Origin: Bacillota bacterium | Lineage (GTDB): Bacteria > Bacillota > Clostridia > Acetivibrionales > DTU013 | NCBI GenBank assembly: GCA_023409735.1 | Contig: JAEYRB010000010.1 | Coordinates: forward strand, 124,001-188,000 | Length of the DNA: 64,000 nt | Reading direction: 5' to 3' | Shown here: piece after piece, positions 53,437 through 62,809 of the stretch | Numbering within the stretch: the first letter of the stretch is position 1 | How the letters are laid out: each line of letters begins with the position of its first letter | The notes under the pieces: generated by a model | What the model saw: the letters and a program-made list of their open reading frames with translations, nothing else | Told to the model about the DNA's origin: nothing | Database searches by the model: none | Position numbers and translations under genes: made by a program

Positions 53437-55173
53437 ATGAAAAAGTATTGGAAATATATCAGGCCATATTTACCGGCGTTCATAATAGGACCGATCCTTA
53501 TGATCGTTGAAGTTATTGGCGAAGTTATAATGCCTCTGCTTCTAAGTCGCATTATAGATTATGGTGTAAATGAAAGCAGGGGAGTTTCATATATAATTAT
53601 GATGGGAGCCTCGATGGTAGCTACGGCGCTGTTGATGATGGCAGGCGGTACAGGAGGAGCTTATTTTGCAATAAAGGCTTCCTCGGGCTTTGCAAATGAC
53701 CTGCGTAAAGATATGTTTGGTAAAATTCAGGAGTTTTCATTTGCCAACCTTGATCAATATAGCACAGGGTCCCTTGTTACAAGACTGACAAATGATATTA
53801 CAACTGTACAGAATATGATCCAGATGCTTATGAGAATGGCGCTGAGAGCTCCGGGAATGCTGATAGGTGCGCTTATTATGGCATTTTCATTAAATTTGAG
53901 GCTGGCACTGGTCATAGCATGTGTTATCCCGTTATTGTCAGTTGCGATTTTTTTCATTATAAAAACAGGCTTTCCTCGGTTCACTGCCATGCAAAAGAAG
54001 GTGGATGCTCTCAATACTGCTACTCAGGAGAATCTGACAAATATAAGGGTTGTGAAATCCTTTGTTAGGGAGGATCACGAAGAGAAGAAATTCGGAAATG
54101 CCAATAAGGAGTTAAAAGAAAAGACAATTCAAGCCATTAAGGTAGTTATTTTTACATTTCCGGTCATTATGCTGGCAACGAATATTACAACGGTAGCTGT
54201 AGTATGGTTCGGAGGCAATCAAGTCATTGCCGGGAGCATGACAGCCGGTGTTCTCAATGCCTTTGTCAACTATGTTGCTCAGATCCTGATATCACTGATG
54301 ATGGTATCAATGATCATACTTAACAGCGCAAGAACACTTGCATCCGTTAAGCGTATCAATGAAGTCCTTAACACCAATATTGACCTTTCCGATGATAATG
54401 CCGAAAAAAAGGACGCTGTTGTTACAAGCGGCAAAATCGAATTCAGGGATGTCTGCTTCAAATATTATAAAAACAATGAGAAATGGGTGCTGGAGAATAT
54501 CAACCTTACTATCATGCCGGGTGAGACTGTAGGCATCATAGGGTCAACAGGCTGTGGAAAATCAAGCCTTGTTCAGATGATCCCGCGTCTATACGACGCA
54601 GATGTTGGAGAAGTATTAGTGGATGATATAAATGTTAAGGACTACTCACTAAGAAACCTTCGTGAAGGTGTAGGCATAGTACTACAGAAGAACATTCTAT
54701 TCTCAGGGACCATAAAGGAAAATCTTAAATGGGGTAATGAGAATGCTGATGATGAGACGGTCACAAAATACGCTGAATTTGCACAGGCGAACGGATTTGT
54801 CACATCCTTTAAGGAAGGTTATGATACTGAGCTTGGCCAGGGAGGAACGAATGTTTCGGGCGGTCAGAAGCAGAGGTTATGTATTGCCCGAGCAATGCTT
54901 AAGGAGCCTAAAATACTTATTCTTGATGACAGTACAAGTGCAGTTGATACGGCTACAGAGGCAAGGATCAGGGAAAGCTTTACAAAGGGACTGAAGGATA
55001 CAACTAAGCTTATTATTGCACAAAGGATCTCATCGGTAATTGATGCTGACAAGATAGTGGTCATAGATGACGGAAGGATTACCGGTATTGGCTCGCACGC
55101 TGAACTTATGCAGGACTGCGAAGCATACAAAGAGATTTATTATTCGCAGATGGATAAGGAGGTGACTGCGTAA
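53437..55173 (+). CDS. ABC exporter half-transporter with degenerate catalytic site
   Basis: 578 aa, membrane domain of six helices then ATPase. Walker A GSTGCGKSS, signature VSGGQKQR, Walker B ILILDDSTSAVD. The catalytic Glu after Walker B is Asp, as in the inactive-site partner of heterodimeric exporters such as BmrC/TM287. It overlaps the next gene by one base (TAATG). It likely exports drugs or lipids. Confidence 0.92.
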   Translation: MKKYWKYIRPYLPAFIIGPILMIVEVIGEVIMPLLLSRIIDYGVNESRGVSYIIMMGASMVATALLMMAGGTGGAYFAIKASSGFANDLRKDMFGKIQEFSFANLDQYSTGSLVTRLTNDITTVQNMIQMLMRMALRAPGMLIGALIMAFSLNLRLALVIACVIPLLSVAIFFIIKTGFPRFTAMQKKVDALNTATQENLTNIRVVKSFVREDHEEKKFGNANKELKEKTIQAIKVVIFTFPVIMLATNITTVAVVWFGGNQVIAGSMTAGVLNAFVNYVAQILISLMMVSMIILNSARTLASVKRINEVLNTNIDLSDDNAEKKDAVVTSGKIEFRDVCFKYYKNNEKWVLENINLTIMPGETVGIIGSTGCGKSSLVQMIPRLYDADVGEVLVDDINVKDYSLRNLREGVGIVLQKNILFSGTIKENLKWGNENADDETVTKYAEFAQANGFVTSFKEGYDTELGQGGTNVSGGQKQRLCIARAMLKEPKILILDDSTSAVDTATEARIRESFTKGLKDTTKLIIAQRISSVIDADKIVVIDDGRITGIGSHAELMQDCEAYKEIYYSQMDKEVTA

Positions 55174-57101
55174 TGAGTAATATCAGTGAGAAAAGAAAAG
55201 AAGAGCTGCTGCGTAAGTATGGCAGTAATTCATCAAGCATGGCAGGGAAAGGCGGCTTTGGCCCGGGTGGAGGACGAAAAGGCCCAGGTGGCCCAAGAGG
55301 CGGCTTTGGCGGAGGCAAACCGAAGAATGCTTCTGCTGCTATAGGAAGATTGCTTTCATATTTAGGAAAAGACAAGCTAAAGCTGCCCTTTGCATTTGCG
55401 TGTGTGCTGATAAGCTCTATTTCAGCGCTTGGCGGCAGTTACATACTACGTCCTGTTATAAATAATCTTGTTGATGTAAATAAGTCAGCTGAGGAAAAGG
55501 TGAACAGCCTACTGACAGGAATCATGACTATGATAGGCATCTATCTTTTAAGTGTAGTGTTTTCCTATGCGCAGCAGAGAATAATGGTCCAGATATCACA
55601 AAATGCACTTGTAAAAATCAGAAAGGATTTATTCAGCAAAATACAGAAGCTGCCTGTAAAATATCATGATACACATACGCATGGGGAGATAATGAGCCGC
55701 TTTACAAATGACCTTGAGTCTGTGGGAGAAATGTTCAATAATACATTGCCGCAGGTGTTCTCAGGTGTTATTACGCTTATTGGAACTGTGACGCTGATGT
55801 TTGTGACAAATTGGATACTTGCGGTTGTTACTATTGCTACGATGCCTCTTTTGTTTCTTGCGGGCGGTGCGATAGGAAAAAAGAGCAGAAAGTATTATAA
55901 AGGGCAGCAGCAGGCACTCGGTGCTGTAAATGGATACATTGAAGAATCCATTACCGGTCAGAAGGTTATTAAGGTATTCTGCCATGAGGATACAGCTGTT
56001 GATGAATTCGGAGTATTGAGCGATGACCTGAGAAGCAAGCAGATCAAGGCACAGTTTTTTGGTGGCATAATGGGCCCTGTTATGGGAAATCTGAGTCAGG
56101 TAAGCTATGCATTATCAGCAACTGTAGGCGGTATTCTGTGTCTGACATCAAATTTTGATATTGGTGGCCTGACCGTATTTACAAACTATTCAAGACAGTT
56201 TTCAAGGCCTATCAGTGAGCTGTCAATGCAGGTAAATGTTATTTTTGCAGCGCTGGCCGGAGCAGAAAGAGTTTTCGAGGTAATGGACGAGGAGCCTGAG
56301 ACTGAAGATCCTCGGGATGCAATTAACATATGCTCGGAAGCAGAGCCTGCATCAGGAGCAAGGCCAATCAGAGGCAAGGTCGAATTGAATAATGTTACCT
56401 TTGGATATGTTCCTGACAAAATGGTCCTGAAGAATTTGTTTGTAACTGCAGAGCCTGGTGAAAAAATCGCTTTCGTGGGTTCCACTGGTGCCGGTAAGAC
56501 GACTATTACTAACCTTATAAACAGATTTTATGATATTGAGCAGGGTACAATAACAATTGATGGTGTTAATATTAAAGATATTTCGAAGAACTCCTTAAGA
56601 GGAAATATAGCAATGGTTCTGCAGGATACACATTTATTCTCCGGAACTGTAAGGGAAAATATAAGATACGGCCGTCTTGATGCAACTGATGAAGAGGTTA
56701 TAGCTGCTGCAAAGATCGCAAGTGCTCACTCATTTATAGAGAGGCTTTCTGATGGATATGATACAATACTGGAGGGAGATGGAGCCAATCTGAGTCAGGG
56801 GCAGCGCCAGCTTTTGAATATAGCCAGAGCAGCAATCTCCAGAGCGCCTATTCTTATACTTGATGAAGCCACCAGTTCAGTCGATACAAGAACTGAAAAG
56901 CATATTGAACATGGTATGGACCGCCTGATGAAGAACAGGACTACATTTGTTATTGCCCATAGATTATCAACCGTTAGGGATTCCGACCTCATCATAGTGC
57001 TTGAGCATGGCGAGATTGTGGAGCGCGGTACCCATGATGAGCTTCTTGCCATGAAGGGCAGGTACTATCAGCTTTATACAGGTGCAGTCGAGCTGGACTA
57101 A
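55173..57101 (+). CDS. ABC exporter half-transporter with Gly-rich N-terminal tail
   Basis: 642 aa. Walker A GSTGAGKTT, signature LSQGQRQ, Walker B ILILDEATSSVD with the normal Glu, so this is the active partner of the previous gene's product. Before the first membrane helix it has about 65 extra residues with KGGFGPGGGRKGPGG-type text. The stop is at the start of a 148-bp duplication. Confidence 0.92.
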   Translation: MSNISEKRKEELLRKYGSNSSSMAGKGGFGPGGGRKGPGGPRGGFGGGKPKNASAAIGRLLSYLGKDKLKLPFAFACVLISSISALGGSYILRPVINNLVDVNKSAEEKVNSLLTGIMTMIGIYLLSVVFSYAQQRIMVQISQNALVKIRKDLFSKIQKLPVKYHDTHTHGEIMSRFTNDLESVGEMFNNTLPQVFSGVITLIGTVTLMFVTNWILAVVTIATMPLLFLAGGAIGKKSRKYYKGQQQALGAVNGYIEESITGQKVIKVFCHEDTAVDEFGVLSDDLRSKQIKAQFFGGIMGPVMGNLSQVSYALSATVGGILCLTSNFDIGGLTVFTNYSRQFSRPISELSMQVNVIFAALAGAERVFEVMDEEPETEDPRDAINICSEAEPASGARPIRGKVELNNVTFGYVPDKMVLKNLFVTAEPGEKIAFVGSTGAGKTTITNLINRFYDIEQGTITIDGVNIKDISKNSLRGNIAMVLQDTHLFSGTVRENIRYGRLDATDEEVIAAAKIASAHSFIERLSDGYDTILEGDGANLSQGQRQLLNIARAAISRAPILILDEATSSVDTRTEKHIEHGMDRLMKNRTTFVIAHRLSTVRDSDLIIVLEHGEIVERGTHDELLAMKGRYYQLYTGAVELD

Positions 57102-57339
57102 GGTGAAAAAGGCAGTAGAGTAAAACCAGCTGGATCAAGATACGCGAAAGGGCATGAGAGCGTGATGTTTTACGTTATTGATAGTGGGAGTACTTTGAAG
57201 ATCAAGTAGGTACTATCAGCTTTATATAGGTGCTGTCGAGCTGGACTAAGGTGAAAAAGACAGTAGAGTAAAACCAGCTGGATCAAGATACGCGAAAGGC
57301 AGGAGAGCGTAATGTTTTACGTTATTGATAATGAGGATA
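57061..57339 (+). repeat. 148-bp tandem duplication across the ABC/corA junction
   Basis: Copy 1 starts at 57061 inside the ABC gene; copy 2 starts at 57209. Each contains the codons for YYQLYTGAVELD plus stop, the spacer and the first codons of corA (MFYVID). The copy-1 corA start (57165) opens a 14-codon frame ending at TAG 57207-57209. Divergence is a few percent with one indel. Confidence 0.85.
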
Positions 57340-58247
57340 TCAGTGAGGTCAAGCTGGAGAAAATCAGCCCTGATCAGATCAGTGTGGGGTATATGACTCT
57401 GGATGAACTGAAGCAGAAGTATTCTCAGCTTAAAATAAGCCGAAGCGTCATTGATGACTGTGAAGCCTATGATTCTCAGCTTCGTACAAGCTTAGATGTA
57501 TACGACAATTACACCTTTGGAATCATAAATGTGGTTCGCCTTGAAAATGTGATGAAGGAACGGGATAAGGTAGCCTTTATCATCAAAAAAAATCAGTTTA
57601 TCCTCATAAAAATTCAGGATACCGATAACAGCACCATGGACGTATTTCGTGGTGCTGTTGGAAGATTTAAGCAAAATGCTACGCTTGAAAAGGTGATATA
57701 CGGTATCATGGAAAGGCTTCTTGCTAACGGTAACAAGGTACTGGAGATTTATGAGCTGCGCGTGATGCAAATGGAAAGGGAGGTTGTTGCAGGAAAGCTT
57801 AATCGAAAGCTTAATGCAGAGATCTACAACCTTCGAAACCGTTTGTCTGTAATGAGGAACTATTATGAGCAGCTGGTGGACATAGGTGAAGCGCTGCAGG
57901 AAAATGAAAATGGGCTCTTTGTAGAAGACGAATTGAAATATTTCAAAATATATACAGATAAGGCTGGGCGGCTGAGCGACAACACGCAAGCCCTTAGCGA
58001 AAGCCTTATTCATCTGAGAGAGGCAATAGACGCATCGCTGAACTACAGTATGAACAGGACAATGAAGCTGTTTACGGTTGTTTCTGTTATATTTCTTCCG
58101 CTGTCACTAATAGTTGGCTGGTATGGAATGAATTTTGCCTACATGCCTGAGCTTAAGTGGAAATTTGGCTATCCGGCCGTTATTATTTTGTGCGTAGTGG
58201 TTACAGCAGTATGCTTGTTTTATTTCAGAAAAAAGAAATGGCTATAG
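57312..58247 (+). CDS. corA: CorA family magnesium transporter
   Basis: 311 aa. A long cytoplasmic funnel with helical NRKLNAEIYNLRNRLSVMRNY, then two C-terminal helices, the first ending in the YGMNF signature of the Mg pore, and a basic tail. Imports Mg2+ (or Co/Ni). ATG 57312 follows GGAGAGCG in copy 2 of the duplication. Confidence 0.9.
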   Translation: MFYVIDNEDISEVKLEKISPDQISVGYMTLDELKQKYSQLKISRSVIDDCEAYDSQLRTSLDVYDNYTFGIINVVRLENVMKERDKVAFIIKKNQFILIKIQDTDNSTMDVFRGAVGRFKQNATLEKVIYGIMERLLANGNKVLEIYELRVMQMEREVVAGKLNRKLNAEIYNLRNRLSVMRNYYEQLVDIGEALQENENGLFVEDELKYFKIYTDKAGRLSDNTQALSESLIHLREAIDASLNYSMNRTMKLFTVVSVIFLPLSLIVGWYGMNFAYMPELKWKFGYPAVIILCVVVTAVCLFYFRKKKWL

Positions 58248-58269
58248 GATACTGCAGTAGAAGACAGTA

Positions 58270-58300
58270 AAGGCAGCTAAATTGTTTAGCTGCCTTAGTT
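58270..58300 (+). terminator. Hairpin after corA
   Basis: AAGGCAGCTAAA and TTTAGCTGCCTT are perfect 12-bp arms around TTG. The T-run after it is short. Confidence 0.6.
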
Positions 58301-58430
58301 GTATATATGGAGCTGTTCATGACCATAAGTAAAGTATAATCTGTCACAATTGCAGATACCATGCTTTTTCCTGAGTCACAGGATGGTATGAGCTACTGTT
58401 GACTTAGGCACATAAATTGCCTTAGCAGCT

Positions 58431-59429
58431 TTAATTGCATACCCCGCGCTTTTTTATGAGCCACAGGACGGTATCGGCAACCGTGTCCTTCAGATCACGC
58501 GGCGTGAATCCGAGCTTCAATGTAGCCTTGTCATGTGAGAAGATACTGTTGCTTTCAAGTGCTCTGAGTGCGTATCGTGTGTATAATGGTCGTTTGTGTA
58601 ATAACTTTCCCGCATACTCTATCAGCGGAGCAGCAGACTTTGCCAGCCAAAGCGGGATACATGGCTTTTTATATCCATGGACGACAAGACGGATGTATTT
58701 GAATAAATCTTTAACTGTACAATACCGATTTGAAAGTATATAGCATTCACCTGCAGTACCCTTGTCGGCAGCGAGAATACAGCCCTTTGCCACATCACGC
58801 ACATCTACGAAATCATACCCTCCATTAACGCCTGCAGGAAGCTTGCCGGTTATATAGTCAGCAATCATCTGTACCATATGGTTCCTACCATTGTCGAAGG
58901 GCCCAATAATGCCCGAAGGGTGTACAATTACTGCATCAAGGCCTGCCTTAACTGCATTGATGACCGCCTCCGATGCCTCTGCCTTTGTTTTGGCGTAAGC
59001 ACCTACAACTGTATCGGGAGAAAAGCTGCCTACCTCTGTAATCGTCGCCATGTCCGGTGCTTCTGGAATTGCGTGCACTGAGCTTACATAAACAAGACGA
59101 GTGACATGGTGCTTCATACTCTTTGCTATGATATTCTTTGTTCCATTCACGTTGACGGTGTATAACTGCGGCGATACATTATTTGCCATACTGATAAGTC
59201 CGGCTGTATGGATCACTATTACCGAGTAGCCCCCTGTGCGGCTGAAGATAGGCTCCAGAGTATCAAGCTTTGTAACATCTCCTCTATAGTAGGTTATGTT
59301 TCCACCATCAGATGCTTCTTCTGAGGGCAGGATAAGTCCTCTCACAAGACAATCAAGCCTTGATAAATAACGAATAATTGTGCTTCCCAAATGCCCGGCA
59401 GCACCTGTAACAATATAGAGCTTTTTCAT
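58431..59429 (-). CDS. NAD-dependent epimerase/dehydratase (extended SDR)
   Basis: 332 aa. NAD site VTGAAGHLGS, YVSSVHAIPEAP, catalytic YAKTKAE, and HPSGIIGP. It resembles dihydroflavonol reductase/HpnA-like members; the substrate is unknown. It is divergent from a TetR gene 320 nt away, so control by that TetR is likely. A minisatellite lies just upstream of its start. Confidence 0.85.
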   Translation of the reverse strand: MKKLYIVTGAAGHLGSTIIRYLSRLDCLVRGLILPSEEASDGGNITYYRGDVTKLDTLEPIFSRTGGYSVIVIHTAGLISMANNVSPQLYTVNVNGTKNIIAKSMKHHVTRLVYVSSVHAIPEAPDMATITEVGSFSPDTVVGAYAKTKAEASEAVINAVKAGLDAVIVHPSGIIGPFDNGRNHMVQMIADYITGKLPAGVNGGYDFVDVRDVAKGCILAADKGTAGECYILSNRYCTVKDLFKYIRLVVHGYKKPCIPLWLAKSAAPLIEYAGKLLHKRPLYTRYALRALESNSIFSHDKATLKLGFTPRDLKDTVADTVLWLIKKRGVCN

Positions 59430-59463
59430 AAACAGCAGCCTCCCTGACTGATCCTCCTGACTG

Positions 59464-59604
59464 TACTACCTTGGCCGTGCCACCTTAGCCGTGCAAGCTA
59501 AACCGTGCCACCCTAGCCGTGCCACCTTAGCCGTGCCACCTTAGCCGTGCCACCTTCGCCGTACCACCTTAGCCGTGCCACCTTAGCCGTGCCACCCTAG
59601 CCGA
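59464..59604. repeat. 14-bp minisatellite, about 10 copies
   Basis: The unit ACCTTAGCCGTGCC is repeated with single-base variants (ACCCTAGCCGTGCC, ACCTTCGCCGTACC). It is more GC-rich than the surroundings and lies 35 nt upstream of the epimerase start. Without spacers, it is not a CRISPR. Confidence 0.85.
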
Positions 59605-59646
59605 TCATTCTTGACTAGTGCACCTGATTTTATTATAATGACACTG

Positions 59647-59724
59647 TGTTGGCTTTACAACCATCAGATGATTTAATGACGATGTGTTTGAAACATTTCA
59701 GCTATAAATGTTGGATTTGCAACA
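59647..59724 (+). promoter_or_regulatory. Two matching palindromes upstream of the TetR gene
   Basis: TGTTGGCTTTACAACC (59647-59662) and TGTTGGATTTGCAACA (59709-59724), plus TGTTTGAAACA (about 59685-59695) between them. They are candidate operators for autoregulation and control of the epimerase gene. Confidence 0.55.
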
Positions 59725-59748
59725 TCCTCGGGAGGTGCTGTTATTTAT

Positions 59749-60318
59749 ATGGAAAAAGAAAATCAAAGAGTTAGGCTTACCAAGCTACTTCTGAAGGATA
59801 AGCTAAAAGAGCTGCTTACCAAAAAGCCAATAAACCGTGTGACAGTGAAGGAAATTTGTCAGGTTGCAGAAATTAACCGATCGACCTTTTATCAGCACTA
59901 TTCTGACCAATATGCGTTACTGGACGATATTGAGTCGGATATTATCAAGCAGACAGACGAGTTTATAGACAAAATAAACCCTGAACAAAGCGGAAGGCAA
60001 TATCTCATATACCTGTTGTCATATATCAGAGAAAACGGCAGTATTTTATCTATCCTTCTTAGTCCCCAGTCAAGCATGACCTTTCAGCCGCGCTTTATGG
60101 CTTCGGTACTAAAAAGGATTAGTGCAAAAATTGAACCTGTGTTTTTTTCTTCGGAGCTCTTTCCGTATTTTTCACAATTCCTTATCATGGGGAACATTAG
60201 TGTAATTGAGCAGTGGATTAAGAATGATTTTTACCTGCTGGATGAAGAGGTCGCGGACATGATTTATCGGCTTTCCGACAGCGCAATGAAGATGTTCATC
60301 AGCATGAATAAGAAATAA
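59749..60318 (+). CDS. TetR/AcrR family transcriptional regulator
   Basis: 189 aa. HTH text INRVTVKEICQVAEINRSTFYQHYSDQYALL near residues 27-58, then a helical C-terminal domain of the TetR_C type seen in Firmicute regulators (ISVIEQWIKNDFYL). GGGAGG lies 13 nt before the ATG. Likely to repress the divergent epimerase gene through the palindromes upstream. Confidence 0.88.
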   Translation: MEKENQRVRLTKLLLKDKLKELLTKKPINRVTVKEICQVAEINRSTFYQHYSDQYALLDDIESDIIKQTDEFIDKINPEQSGRQYLIYLLSYIRENGSILSILLSPQSSMTFQPRFMASVLKRISAKIEPVFFSSELFPYFSQFLIMGNISVIEQWIKNDFYLLDEEVADMIYRLSDSAMKMFISMNKK

Positions 60319-60397
60319 GGTGGAACATTTCACCCCATGAATAAATTGTAGCACCTTATTTTAAACTCTGTTAGACTATATTGTTGTTTTTATGCTA

Positions 60398-60440
60398 TGA
60401 AAAAATGGTGCTTTTCGTAATCGGATTTGCACCATTTATA
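60398..60440. terminator. Terminator between convergent genes
   Basis: AAATGGTGC and GCACCATTT arms. On the minus strand it is followed by six Ts, so it mainly serves the leftward gene; it may also stop the TetR gene. Confidence 0.6.
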
Positions 60441-60513
60441 AATATTATGACATGCGTATAAACAATTACTAAAGGTAGAGCTCATAATCTCTTCAACAAA
60501 TTGATTTATTTCA

Positions 60514-60918
60514 TTACTTAAAATGTACATCAACTACGGTAATATGGTTGTCAAATTGATTTGTGCCAGATAATAAATCAAATACATTCAAATTGTTAGA
60601 ATCTATATGATTACTTTTTAATTCCTTTATAGGAATAGTCATAATCATGTTTGCGCCTATTATACCGGATAAATTTGTTTGTAGCAATTTCTTTTGTAAT
60701 TCTTTATCTTCTACTTCTAATACCTTAGTCGTATTTTTCATACTGTCAAATTTTATAGTAATATATCCAATATCTTGTTGTTGAGAATAATCTTCTGCTG
60801 AACACCCGACAGCAATGAATGAACTGAAATCTTTAGGTCTATTAGTTAAAATAAGAATAACTGATGAAATTACTGCTATAGTTATAAACATGATAAGGAT
60901 AATTTTCTTTTTACTCAT
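60514..60918 (-). CDS. Small membrane-anchored protein of unknown function
   Basis: 134 aa, not recognised. The N-terminal helix IILIMFITIAVISSVILIL anchors a domain of about 110 residues, presumably outside. GGAGG is 8 nt before ATG 60918; an in-frame start at 60933 has no site. It lies next to the lysine transporter, without evident link. Confidence 0.7.
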   Translation of the reverse strand: MSKKKIILIMFITIAVISSVILILTNRPKDFSSFIAVGCSAEDYSQQQDIGYITIKFDSMKNTTKVLEVEDKELQKKLLQTNLSGIIGANMIMTIPIKELKSNHIDSNNLNVFDLLSGTNQFDNHITVVDVHFK

Positions 60919-61081
60919 TAGATATTCCTCCATCTATTATGCAAATAATCTATACCTCGCAGTTATTCTAATGTTATCTCTAATAGCAACCCGGGTCAAG
61001 TCTTTGAAAATTATACATATATACTCACAACCACGGTATTTGTTTGATTTTGCAAAACCTGCACCCCCTGCAAAACTATGG

Positions 61082-61831
61082 CTAAACCGCAAGCCTCTGT
61101 GTAAAGCGAGACAAGAATTCCTTTGTCCTTGCATTCTTAGGATATTCAAATATATCCTTAGGGCTACCTTCTTCACAAATAATACCTTCAGACATGAAAA
61201 CAACATGGTTGCTTACATCATGTGCAAAAGCCATTTCATGTGTTACAACGATCATGGTCATTCCATCTGCAGCAAGATCCTGCATAACTACAAGCACTTC
61301 GCCAACTGTTTCAGGGTCAAGGGCTGAAGTAGGCTCATCAAACAGCAGTACCTCCGGGTCCATGGCAAGCGCACGGGCAATTGCTACACGCTGCTTCTGT
61401 CCGCCGGATAATTGATGCGGCTTAGCGTTTATATAAGGCGCCATTCCAACCTTCTCAAGGTACCTTATCGCATGCTTTTTTGAATCATCCTTATTCTTTT
61501 TCAGCACCTTTGTTTGTCCAATAACGCAGTTATCAAGAACAGAAAGGTTGTTGAAAAGATTGAAGGATTGGAATACCATGCCAACATGAGTCCTATATTC
61601 AGATGCATTTACCTTTTTATCTGTAATAGGGGTGTCATGGTAAAGTATTTGACCTGTAGTTGGTGTCTCCAAAAGGTTTATGCAGCGCAGCAGCGTTGAT
61701 TTTCCTGAACCTGAAGCACCGATAATTGAGGTTACATCACCCTTTGATACAGTAAAGTCAATATCACGAAGAACAACATTTGTGCCAAAGGTCTTACCTA
61801 AATGACTTATTCTTAAAATCTCATCACTCAT
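61082..61831 (-). CDS. Amino-acid ABC transporter ATP-binding protein
   Basis: 249 aa. Walker A GASGSGKSTLL, signature LSGGQKQR, Walker B VLLFDEPTSALD, and H-loop VVTHEMAFA, as in GlnQ/HisP-type polar amino-acid importers. GGAGGG inside the end of the permease gene is 7 nt before ATG 61831. The third gene behind the lysine riboswitch, so lysine is the probable substrate. Confidence 0.93.
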   Translation of the reverse strand: MSDEILRISHLGKTFGTNVVLRDIDFTVSKGDVTSIIGASGSGKSTLLRCINLLETPTTGQILYHDTPITDKKVNASEYRTHVGMVFQSFNLFNNLSVLDNCVIGQTKVLKKNKDDSKKHAIRYLEKVGMAPYINAKPHQLSGGQKQRVAIARALAMDPEVLLFDEPTSALDPETVGEVLVVMQDLAADGMTMIVVTHEMAFAHDVSNHVVFMSEGIICEEGSPKDIFEYPKNARTKEFLSRFTQRLAV

Positions 61832-61833
61832 TA

Positions 61834-62634
61834 TCATACCCTCCTTTTCATTTCAGGACCATGCAGTAATCCGCTTGTATGTGCAAGTGTATCTGTTGTT
61901 GCCAGGTCAAAGTTTGCATTTCCATCCAACTTCTTTTCCCACTTACGAAGGATGATGGAGGTCATCAATGTCATTATGAGATACACAACCATGGCAATAG
62001 ACATACTCTCAAAATACCAGTAATATGCTCCGGCAGTCTGCTTAGCCGAATAGAACAGCTCTACGGTACCGATTACGCTTAAAACAGAGGTGTCCTTGAT
62101 ATTAATGATCAGGTTGTTGCCTATTTGTGGGATAATATTGCGCAGCGTTTGTGGAAATACGACATAGAGCATAGTCTGGAAATGTGTCATACCAATTGCC
62201 TTTGCGCCCTCTGTCTGTCCGTCGTCAACCGAAATGATACCTCCGCGAACGGTTTCAGCCATATATGCTCCGGTGTTAATAGATACTATAAAGAAGGCAG
62301 CTGTCCACATACCCATACTCAAATTCAGATACATCATAGCACCGTAGTATATAAACATCGCCTGTACTATCATAGGAGTTCCGCGGAATACTTCAACGTA
62401 GATCTTCATAATAATATTTGCCAATTTGAGAAGTATACGCTTCGCGATAGAATCATTGTTGTTAACTGGAATAGTTTGTACAATTCCTACAATGAAACCT
62501 ATCAGGCAGCCGATCACTGTGCTTACAACTGCGATCACTAATGTTGTGGCGGCGCCTCGCAGGAAAGAACCGTTATAATTTGTTAATAAATAAATAATTC
62601 GTCCTAAAAAATCACTTGGTAAATTGCTTGACAT
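61834..62634 (-). CDS. Amino-acid ABC transporter permease
   Basis: 266 aa, about five helices, with the ATPase-contact loop EGAKAIGMTHFQTMLYVVFPQ. AAGGAG is 10 nt before ATG 62634; the frame extends to 62715 without a site. It probably acts as a homodimer with the ATPase that follows. A terminator-like hairpin separates it from the binding protein gene. Confidence 0.9.
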   Translation of the reverse strand: MSSNLPSDFLGRIIYLLTNYNGSFLRGAATTLVIAVVSTVIGCLIGFIVGIVQTIPVNNNDSIAKRILLKLANIIMKIYVEVFRGTPMIVQAMFIYYGAMMYLNLSMGMWTAAFFIVSINTGAYMAETVRGGIISVDDGQTEGAKAIGMTHFQTMLYVVFPQTLRNIIPQIGNNLIINIKDTSVLSVIGTVELFYSAKQTAGAYYWYFESMSIAMVVYLIMTLMTSIILRKWEKKLDGNANFDLATTDTLAHTSGLLHGPEMKRRV

Positions 62635-62767
62635 AATGAAAGAACTCCTTTCCGAAACAAGGCGGTTAACAACGCTCAGCGGCACAAATAAATCAAATAA
62701 AAGTCTCGTAGGCATTGAGCCCCTTTGGCCTATTCTATTGCTATTTGGGCAACGCCATTAATTGAAA

Positions 62768-62800
62768 AAATGAGAGCAGAAGCTTGCCTGCTCTCATGTA
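62768..62800 (-). terminator. Terminator/attenuator between the binding-protein and permease genes
   Basis: ATGAGAGCAG and CTGCTCTCAT are perfect 10-bp arms. On the minus strand six Ts follow. Partial termination here would make more binding protein than permease. Confidence 0.8.
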
Positions 62801-62809
62801 TAAGTCTGC

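Noticed and set aside
59464..59604. CRISPR array
   Set aside because: Units are 14 bp and directly adjacent with no unique spacers; no cas genes nearby.
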